A stretch of 64,000 nt of DNA from Ancylobacter novellus (GTDB taxonomy: Bacteria; Pseudomonadota; Alphaproteobacteria; Rhizobiales; Xanthobacteraceae): NCBI GenBank assembly GCA_003241485.1, contig QFQD01000014.1, forward strand, positions 23,092 through 87,091. The letters run 5' to 3'. Below are positions 58,280-64,000 of the stretch, piece after piece. The first letter of the stretch is position 1. Every line of letters starts with the position of its first letter. The position numbers and the translations under genes are program-made. The notes under the pieces are model-generated. The model had not been told where the DNA came from and did no database searches. It was given only the letters and a program-made list of their open reading frames with translations.

Positions 58280-59259
58280 CGGGAGGCCCTCCCGGCGAGA
58301 CGTTTCAGAGCGGCCCAGTCCTTCTGCAGGCCGACAGCGGCCAGCACCGCGAGGCCGAGCAGCACCAGCTGCCAGGCGACAGGCAGGTTGATGAGCACCA
58401 CGGCATTGTTGAGCATGGCGACGGTGAGCACGCCGAACACGACCTGCAGCACATGCCCCCGTCCGCCCGACAGCGGTAGGCCGCCAATGGCACAGGCTGC
58501 GATGGTCTCGAAGGCGAGATTCGGTGCGAGGGCCGGCTGCCCCGAAGCGACGCGGCTCGTCAGGATGATCGCGCCGACCGCACAGAAGGCGCCAGCGACG
58601 GCATAGCCGAGGAGGGTGACGCGGGCGACATTGATCCCCGCAAGGCGCGCGGCCAGCGGATTGGCGCCGACATGGTACCAGAGCCGGCCGAGCCGCCCGT
58701 GCGCCAGCAGCACATGCAGCGCGACGCAGCCCAGCATGGCGGCGAGGATCGGCACCGGGATGCCGAGCACGCGCCCGCGCGCCGGCCAGGAGAACACGGC
58801 GGAAGGCGGGGCATCCAGTGGCAGGCCGCCGACCAGCCAGGCCGCCGTGCCGGAAGCCATCATCAGCGTGCCGAGGGTGACGATGACCGGCGGCAGCCCC
58901 ATGCGCCCGACCAGCCAGCCATTCGCCGCGCCGATGCCGATGACGGTCGCGCCACCTGCCGCCAGGCCGGCGATTGGCCCGGCCTCCGGCAGCACCATCA
59001 CGGTCACGACGCTCGCCAACGCCGCGGAGGCGCCAAAGGAGAACTCGATGCCGCCGAGAATGATGACGATCGCCTGCCCGCAGGCGACGATGCAGAGAAT
59101 GGCGGCGACGCGCAGCACGTTCTCGATATTGCCGAAAGTAGCGAAGCGCGGCACGAACAGGCAGCACAGCAGGAACAGGCCGAGGCACACCAGCGCCACC
59201 GCTGGCGGGCGCGGCAGGCGCAGGGACGAGGGGCGGCCGGGCAGGCGCTTCGTCATCAT
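58276..59259 (-). CDS. Ribose-type ABC transporter permease (first copy)
   Basis: Inner-membrane permease of 327 residues. RbsC-like segments are ACGQAIVIILGGIEFSFGAS, ANGWLVGRMGLPPVIVTLGT and AACAIGGLPLSGGRGHVLQV, and the helices fill most of the length. It shows only limited similarity to the second permease in the operon, which is usual for heterodimeric importers such as the LsrCD and YtfT/YjfF pairs. The start overlaps the ATPase stop and the stop overlaps the next permease start, both by ATGA. Confidence 0.92.
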   Translation of the reverse strand: MMTKRLPGRPSSLRLPRPPAVALVCLGLFLLCCLFVPRFATFGNIENVLRVAAILCIVACGQAIVIILGGIEFSFGASAALASVVTVMVLPEAGPIAGLAAGGATVIGIGAANGWLVGRMGLPPVIVTLGTLMMASGTAAWLVGGLPLDAPPSAVFSWPARGRVLGIPVPILAAMLGCVALHVLLAHGRLGRLWYHVGANPLAARLAGINVARVTLLGYAVAGAFCAVGAIILTSRVASGQPALAPNLAFETIAACAIGGLPLSGGRGHVLQVVFGVLTVAMLNNAVVLINLPVAWQLVLLGLAVLAAVGLQKDWAALKRLAGRASR

Positions 59260-60761
59260 GCCGCGATGCTCCCCGACAGCGCCGACAGCAGCGCCGCGCG
59301 CGGGGCGTCCTGCGGCAGCTCGGCGGCAAGCCTGTTGTCGCGCACCACGAGATAGCGGTGGGCAAGCACCATGAGTTCGTCGAGGTCGCTGGTGGCAACC
59401 AGCACCGCGACGCCGGAGGCGGCGGCCTCGCGTATGGCGTCATGAATGATGCCGCGCGCAGCGACATCGACGCCACGCGTCGGTTCAAGCAGGACCATGG
59501 CCTTCAGTCCCGGAAGGGCAAGGCATCGTGCGATGAGCAGCTTCTGCTGGTTGCCACCGCTGAAGGTCGCCGCTTCCGCCTCGGGGCGCGCGGGATGCAG
59601 TTTGAGCCGGCGCAGCAGCGGGTCGATCCGCTCCCCTTCCTCCGAGCTGCGCAGCCAGCCCAGACGCGCCAGGCGGCCAAGCGCCGAGACCGAGACATTG
59701 CGCCGGGCCGACAGTGTGGTGAACAAGCCCTCCACATGGCGATCGGCCGGAACATAGGCGATGCCGAGCGCGGCCGCGCGTCGGCGATCGCCGGGCGCGA
59801 AGGCGTGGCCCGCCACCGAGAGCTCGCCGGCACCGGCCTGCGCGCCGGCCAGCCACGCGGCGAGAGTGAGCGCGCCCGAGCCGATGAGGCCGGCGAGCCC
59901 GACGATTTCGCCGGCATGGACGATGACGCCCGTGTCGCTGCGGGCTTCCCGGCGACTGGCGAAGCCATGTCCGACCAGCACCGGCTCGGCGCGGGCGCAC
60001 AGGCGCTCCGGCCCGGCCTCGACGCCAGCGCCGAGCATGGCGTGGGTCAACTCCTCGCGGCTGTGGCGGCCGAGCGGCGCGGCGTCGATCACCGTTCGGC
60101 CGTCGCGCAACACGGTGACATCGTCGGCGAGCGCCTCGATCTCGTCGAAGCGGTGGGAGATGAACAGGGCTGCAGTGCCCGTGGCGCAGAGCCGGCGCAC
60201 CACCGCAAACAGCCGTTCCGCCTCGCCGGCGTTGAGAGCCGCGGTCGGCTCGTCGAGCACCAGCACGCGGCAATCGAGGCTGAGTGCGCGCGCCACCTCG
60301 ACCAGTTGGCGCTCGCCGAGCGACAAGGCGCCGAGTGGCGCGGCGAGATCGACATCGAGCCCAACCTCGGCAAGCCATCCGCGGGCGCGGGAGGGATCGA
60401 CGAGACGCCGCCCCGCCCACAGCCCGCCGCTGCCGGCGAGCGCGAAGGCCGAGAGGTTCTCGTGCACGCTGAGTTCCGGGAACAGGCTGAGATGCTGGTG
60501 GATCGGCACGACGCCGGCGCGGATCGCCTGCGTGACCGAGCCGAAGGCGGCCGATGCGCCGTCAAGTTCGATATGGCCGGCATCGGGCGTGACCGCGCCA
60601 ACCAGGATTTTCACCAGCGTCGACTTGCCCGCGCCGTTCTCACCCAGCAGTGCATGCACGCGCCCTCGCCGCAGCGCCAGGCGTGCATCGCGCAGCGCGC
60701 AGGTCGCGCCATAGGTCTTGGCGATGCCGGTGGCGAGGAGCGCTTCATCGGATGCAGGCAT
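59256..60761 (-). CDS. Ribose-type ABC transporter ATPase (RbsA-like, two domains)
   Basis: Double ATPase of 501 residues that powers the importer. The first domain is intact (Walker A GENGAGKSTLVKILVG, signature LSLGERQLVEVARAL, Walker B VLVLDEPTAALNAGE, switch LFISHRFDEIEAL). The second domain has a degenerate nucleotide loop (LIGSGALTLAAWLAG) but keeps FSGGNQQKLLIARCLAL and LLEPTRGVDVAARG, as usual for RbsA-type proteins. The start MPASDEALLATG at 60761 begins the operon, about 120 bases from a 33-bp inverted repeat that separates it from the divergent LysR gene. Confidence 0.93.
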   Translation of the reverse strand: MPASDEALLATGIAKTYGATCALRDARLALRRGRVHALLGENGAGKSTLVKILVGAVTPDAGHIELDGASAAFGSVTQAIRAGVVPIHQHLSLFPELSVHENLSAFALAGSGGLWAGRRLVDPSRARGWLAEVGLDVDLAAPLGALSLGERQLVEVARALSLDCRVLVLDEPTAALNAGEAERLFAVVRRLCATGTAALFISHRFDEIEALADDVTVLRDGRTVIDAAPLGRHSREELTHAMLGAGVEAGPERLCARAEPVLVGHGFASRREARSDTGVIVHAGEIVGLAGLIGSGALTLAAWLAGAQAGAGELSVAGHAFAPGDRRRAAALGIAYVPADRHVEGLFTTLSARRNVSVSALGRLARLGWLRSSEEGERIDPLLRRLKLHPARPEAEAATFSGGNQQKLLIARCLALPGLKAMVLLEPTRGVDVAARGIIHDAIREAAASGVAVLVATSDLDELMVLAHRYLVVRDNRLAAELPQDAPRAALLSALSGSIAA

Positions 60762-60878
60762 GACAATCCTCGCCCGGAGAAGGATGGTCCGGGATGGGGT
60801 GCGACGATGGCGGGCCGGTGGAAATCGGATGCAGCTACGATGCCGGGCGCGCCGGCCTGTCACAAACGATTTGTTCGG

Positions 60879-60911
60879 CCCTCATGCATGATCTAGGTTC
60901 ATGCATGAGGG
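60879..60911. promoter_or_regulatory. Perfect 13-bp inverted repeat in the divergent importer/LysR promoter region
   Basis: CCCTCATGCATGA (60879-60891) and TCATGCATGAGGG (60899-60911) are exact complements around a 7-base spacer. Each arm contains the self-complementary TCATGCATGA, so the element is also two copies of one 10-bp palindrome with centres 17 bases apart. It ends nine bases before the LysR start at 60921, the position of an autoregulatory site, and would also cover the promoter of the importer operon. Confidence 0.7.
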
Positions 60912-60920
60912 GGACGATGG

Positions 60921-61904
60921 ATGAGAAAGAGGCGACTGCCGCCTTTGAATGCGCTGAAGGGGTTCGAGGCGGCGGCACGCCATCTCTCCTTCACCCGCGC
61001 GGCCGAGGAGCTTCATCTCACCCAGGGCGCGATCAGCCGACAGGTGAAGGAACTTGAGGTCGAGCTGGGGCAGGACTTGTTCGTGCGCCATACGCGGCGC
61101 ATCGAGCTCACCGCCGAGGGCGAGCAGTTCTATCGCGTGGTGGAAGGCGTATTCGATGAGCTGGAGCGCGCCGCCCTGCGCCTGACGCGCCGGCGCAGCG
61201 ATCCCGCCATCACCATCAGCGCATTGCCGACCATCGCCACCGTGTGGCTGATGCCCCGGCTGCATCTTCTGGTCGCCCGCCATCCGGAGATCGAGGCGCG
61301 CATCGTCTCCTCGATCGAGGCGGCGGACCTCCTCGCCCATGATGCCGATATCGCCATCCGGGTCGGCCGGCTGCCGGGCCGCCGCTATGAGCGCAACCAG
61401 CCGCGCATCGAACTGCCCATGGTCACGCGCTGGGACGGCGTGCACGCTGACGAACTGTTCGCGGATCGGCTCGTCCCGGTCTGCGCGCCGACGCTTTTGA
61501 CCGGCGACGTGCGCGAGGCGGCCGATCTCCTCGCCTACCCGCTGATCCACACCACGACGCGGCGCTACGCTTGGCCGGACTGGCTGCGGGCCAATGGCGC
61601 GCGCTATGAGGGGGAGAGCGATCCGCACCTGCAGTTCGGGCACTTCTTCATGGCGCTCGACGCGGCGCGGCAGGGGCGTGGCATCGCGCTGGTGCCGGAT
61701 ATCCTGCTGGCGCAGGACGAGGGCGCGCGGGGGCTGTGCCTTCCCTATTCGAGCGAGATCGCGAGCGCGGGCGAATACTATCTGCTCATCCATGAATCCC
61801 GACTGGAGGATCCGCGCGTGCAGATCTTCCGCTCCTGGATTCTCGACGAAGCGGTGGAGCTGCGCAAACACAACCTTACGTCGCTCACCGGGCGGGCGCC
61901 TTAG
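60921..61904 (+). CDS. LysR-family regulator (GcvA-like)
   Basis: Full-length LysR-type activator of 327 residues. The helix-turn-helix is complete (LNALKGFEAAARHLSFTRAA followed by EELHLTQGAISRQVKELEVE), and the LFVRHTRRIELTAEG wing and GcvA-like effector domain (VWLMPRLHLLVARHPEIEAR, AHDADIAIRVGRLPGRRYER) are clear. It diverges from the ribose-type importer/amide-catabolic operon and is the likely regulator of it, through the perfect inverted repeat at 60879-60911. The start lies close to that repeat, and a GGGGG run precedes it as a possible ribosome site. Confidence 0.93.
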   Translation: MRKRRLPPLNALKGFEAAARHLSFTRAAEELHLTQGAISRQVKELEVELGQDLFVRHTRRIELTAEGEQFYRVVEGVFDELERAALRLTRRRSDPAITISALPTIATVWLMPRLHLLVARHPEIEARIVSSIEAADLLAHDADIAIRVGRLPGRRYERNQPRIELPMVTRWDGVHADELFADRLVPVCAPTLLTGDVREAADLLAYPLIHTTTRRYAWPDWLRANGARYEGESDPHLQFGHFFMALDAARQGRGIALVPDILLAQDEGARGLCLPYSSEIASAGEYYLLIHESRLEDPRVQIFRSWILDEAVELRKHNLTSLTGRAP

Positions 61905-62077
61905 CGAGCCTGTCATCTCTCGGCAGGCGGGTCGAAATGGCACGATGGCGATCGCGCTGTTCGTTTCCGCAATGGCCGGGACGAGGTTTGGCGTATCGGT
62001 CAATTCGGATGAGACCACGCCAGGATGGTTCGCGCGGCCAAGTTACGCGCTGTGTGTTGTCACCTTAGGAGCTCGCC
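61905..62077. other. Gap between the LysR and SDR genes
   Basis: About 170 bases that probably hold the promoter of the SDR gene. AGGAG just before 62078 is a strong ribosome site for it. No inverted repeat or other element was recognised. Confidence 0.5.
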
Positions 62078-62854
62078 ATGAAGATCGACCTTTCCGGCAA
62101 GACCGCCCTCGTGACGGGCTCGACCGAGGGCATAGGCTTCGCCATTGCAAAGGGCCTGCACGAGGCCGGCGCCGCCGTTGTCATCAATGGCCGCACAACC
62201 GAGAAGGTCGAGGCGGCACTCGCGCGGCTCGGCGGCTCGGCTCGCGGACAGGCGATCGATCTGAGCACGGCGGAGGGCGCCCGGACCCTGGTGAAGGCCG
62301 AGCCGTCCTTCGACATCGTCGTGAACAATCTTGGCATCTTCCAGCCTTCGGATTTCTTCGACACCGAGGACGAGGTGTGGGAGCGGCACTGGCAGGTGAA
62401 TGTGATGTCTGGCGTGCGTCTCGCGCGTGCCTATCTGCCCGGCATGGCAAGCCGCAGTTGGGGGCGCATGCTGTTTCTCGGCTCGGAGTCCGCCTTCAAC
62501 ATCCCCGTCGAGATGATCCATTATGGCGTCAGCAAGACGGCGGATGTGTCGCTCGCCCGAGGCCTTGCCAAGCGCATGGCGGGCACCGGTGTCACGGTGA
62601 ACTCCCTTCTCCCAGGCCCCACCCTGTCGGAGGGGGTGGCCGAGATGCTCAAGGCGGAAACCGCGACCGGAAAATCGCTGGAGCAGGCCGGTGCCGATTT
62701 CGTCAAGGCGCACCGGCCCTCGTCGCTGCTCGGCCGCCTGGCGACTGTCGAAGAGGTCGCGAACATGGCCGTGTACCTTTGCTCGCCGCTTTCTTCGGCC
62801 ACCACGGGCGCGGCATTGCGCGTGGATGGCGGCACCGTCGATTTCATCAGCTGA
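62078..62854 (+). CDS. SDR-family NAD(P)-dependent oxidoreductase
   Basis: Classical short-chain dehydrogenase of 258 residues. Cofactor motif VTGSTEGIGFAIAKGL, NNLG motif FDIVVNNLGIFQPSDF, and catalytic residues S in LGSESAFN and Y and K in MIHYGVSKTADVSL. The long helical insertion before the C terminus (VAEMLKAETATGKSLEQAGA) is seen in a subgroup of SDRs acting on bulky substrates. An AGGAG ribosome site precedes the ATG. It is 22 bases upstream of the FAD monooxygenase gene in the same direction, so they are probably co-transcribed. Confidence 0.92.
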   Translation: MKIDLSGKTALVTGSTEGIGFAIAKGLHEAGAAVVINGRTTEKVEAALARLGGSARGQAIDLSTAEGARTLVKAEPSFDIVVNNLGIFQPSDFFDTEDEVWERHWQVNVMSGVRLARAYLPGMASRSWGRMLFLGSESAFNIPVEMIHYGVSKTADVSLARGLAKRMAGTGVTVNSLLPGPTLSEGVAEMLKAETATGKSLEQAGADFVKAHRPSSLLGRLATVEEVANMAVYLCSPLSSATTGAALRVDGGTVDFIS

Positions 62855-62876
62855 CGAAACCGCGGGTCCGAACCTC

Positions 62877-64000
62877 ATGAGCCCTCGCATCCTCATTGTC
62901 GGCGGGTCGATGGGCGGGCTGTTTGCTGCCGTCCTGCTCCGCCGCGCCGGCTTCGATGTCACGATAACCGAGCGTTCCCAGCATGGGCTGGAGGGGCGCG
63001 GGGCAGGACTGGTCGCCCAGCGCGAGGTGTTCGACATGCTGCGCGAGATCGGCGTCGAACATGTCGCTCAGGTCGGCGTGACCGCGCAGGAGCGCATCTA
63101 TCTCGACCGGGACGACAACATCGTCCACCGCCAGCGCACCCCGCAGACCCAGCTGTCCTGGGATGTGCTGTGGCGCACCTTCCGCGCTCTCGTGCCGGAA
63201 GACCGCTACCGCATCGATACCCGCGCCGTGTCGGTGAGCCATGGCGACCAGGGCGGGCGCGTGCAGTATTCCGATGGCCGCGAGGAGAGTGCGGACCTCG
63301 TCGTCGGTGCCGACGGCATCGGGTCGATCGTTCGCGCTTTCGTCTCGGGCCCGCAGTCTCTGCCGCGTTATGTCGGCTACGCCACCTGGCGCGGCCTTGT
63401 GCCCGAAGAGCACATCCCGCCCGCTGCGGCACACCGGCTGTTCGAGCGCTTCGCCTTCTGCGAGATGCCGGGCTCGCATATCCTCGGCTATCTCGTTCCC
63501 GGTGCGGATGGCGCCACCGGGGTGGGGCGGCGGCGCTATAATTGGGTGTGGTACCGCCGCTATTCGCCGGACGAACTTGCCCGCGTCCTGACCGACAGCG
63601 ATGGCGTGCAACGGACCTTCTCCCTTGCCCCCGGCCATGTGCGTGCCAATGTCGTCGAGGCCATGCGGGCGGATGCGGAGGCGCTCCTCCCATCCTCCTT
63701 TGCGGCGGCCGTGGCCGCAGAACCCCAGCCGTTCATCCACGCCATCTTTGACTACGCGCCCGACCACATGGTGAAGGGACCGGTCGCGCTGATGGGCGAT
63801 GCCGCCTTCGTGGCGCGCCCGCACACGGCCATGGGGGTCGCCAAGGCCGCGGGCGATGCATTCGCCCTGCGCGACGCCCTGACGCGACATCGGAATGTCG
63901 ATGACGCGCTCAAGGACTATGCGGCCGCCCGGGTGCCCGTCGGCCAGTCCATCGTCGCCTATGGCCAGCGGCTCGGAAGAAGCCTCGATCTGGGTGGGTC
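62877..64000 (+). CDS. FAD-dependent monooxygenase (partial, 3' end off window)
   Basis: Class A flavoprotein monooxygenase read for about 374 residues to the window edge without a stop. The FAD-binding motif ILIVGGSMGGLFAAVLLRRA is at the N terminus, ADLVVGADGIGSIVRAFV is the DG motif region, and VALMGDAAFVARPHTAMGVA is the GD motif that contacts the flavin ribose. Such enzymes hydroxylate aromatic or heteroaromatic rings with NAD(P)H. The arrangement with the SDR gene suggests a hydroxylation-oxidation pair. The C-terminal end is missing from the window, so the exact subgroup cannot be settled. Confidence 0.9.
   Translation, partial: MSPRILIVGGSMGGLFAAVLLRRAGFDVTITERSQHGLEGRGAGLVAQREVFDMLREIGVEHVAQVGVTAQERIYLDRDDNIVHRQRTPQTQLSWDVLWRTFRALVPEDRYRIDTRAVSVSHGDQGGRVQYSDGREESADLVVGADGIGSIVRAFVSGPQSLPRYVGYATWRGLVPEEHIPPAAAHRLFERFAFCEMPGSHILGYLVPGADGATGVGRRRYNWVWYRRYSPDELARVLTDSDGVQRTFSLAPGHVRANVVEAMRADAEALLPSSFAAAVAAEPQPFIHAIFDYAPDHMVKGPVALMGDAAFVARPHTAMGVAKAAGDAFALRDALTRHRNVDDALKDYAAARVPVGQSIVAYGQRLGRSLDLGG

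Noticed and set aside
57302..59488. Apparent 728-residue protein joining both ribose-type permeases
   Set aside because: Only the last 325 residues are permease-like; the upstream part reads the first permease gene in a wrong frame. The two genes overlap by ATGA and are separate.
1..64000. tRNA, rRNA, CRISPR, insertion sequences, prophage or attachment sites
   Set aside because: No cloverleaf-like, repeat-spacer, transposase or integrase sequence was recognised by reading; small RNAs cannot be excluded without a covariance-model search.

Overview
The window is a 64-kb, high-GC (by eye about two-thirds G+C), densely packed chromosomal stretch with no rRNA, tRNA, insertion sequence, phage gene or CRISPR array that I could find. 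Gene content points to a metabolically versatile alphaproteobacterium, probably Hyphomicrobiales (Xanthobacteraceae-like or rhizobia-like): many ABC uptake systems fused or overlapped with catabolic operons, LysR/DeoR regulators, a Rieske oxygenase, two proline-racemase-family enzymes, and heavy use of ATGA/GTGA stop-start overlaps. The taxonomic call is inference from style and content only.

Layout. 1-6.55 kb (minus): a Wsp-like alternative chemosensory operon, CheW / CheR-TPR / CheW / double-HAMP Cache receptor / CheA-type kinase, the kinase running off the left edge. 7.06-12.35 kb (minus) plus 12.5-16.4 kb (plus): a carbohydrate or polyol locus with a MalEFGK-type ABC importer, an SDR dehydrogenase, a divergent DeoR regulator, a BtpA/SgcQ-type barrel protein, an FGGY kinase and a HAD phosphatase; GAAC repeats phased by one helical turn lie in front of the importer operon. 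27.43-16.53 kb (minus): one long catabolic operon with RidA, a LivK-LivHM-LivG-LivF importer, an arginase-family protein lacking a metal ligand, a Rieske oxygenase, a 2-hydroxyacid dehydrogenase, an amidohydrolase and a gamma-glutamyltransferase-like amidohydrolase; a LysR regulator with a shortened helix-turn-helix lies next to it. 28.8-35.1 kb: an envelope-stress-type module (Spy-like protein, sensor kinase and OmpR regulator, diverging from a cysteine-rich periplasmic protein and a MacAB/DevBCA-like export system).

35.27-47.39 kb (plus) is the most unusual region. It opens with a 631-residue regulator that fuses a MerR helix-turn-helix, an XRE helix-turn-helix, a cupin and a proline-racemase-like domain that has lost one of its two catalytic cysteines. 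It is followed by an amino-acid ABC importer, a DapA-family deaminase/aldolase, two proline racemase/hydroxyproline epimerase enzymes with both cysteines intact, two aldehyde dehydrogenases and a GMC oxidoreductase. The set resembles the hydroxyproline to 2-oxoglutarate pathway, with a GMC flavoenzyme where the usual amino-acid dehydrogenase would be. The regulator may sense the imino-acid substrate through a retired copy of the enzyme fold.

47.5-51.3 kb (minus): an FbpABC-type ferric-iron importer. 60.76-51.65 kb (minus): a ribose-type ABC importer (one ATPase, two permeases, one binding protein) leading into a polysaccharide-deacetylase-family hydrolase, aspartate dehydrogenase, SDR, RraA-family aldolase and amidase, together suggesting catabolism of a cyclic or substituted amide toward aspartate and oxaloacetate. 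A divergent LysR gene (60.9 kb) shares with it a 33-bp perfect inverted repeat. The right end carries an SDR and a truncated FAD monooxygenase. Most functional assignments are family-level; substrates are inferred from gene neighbourhood.
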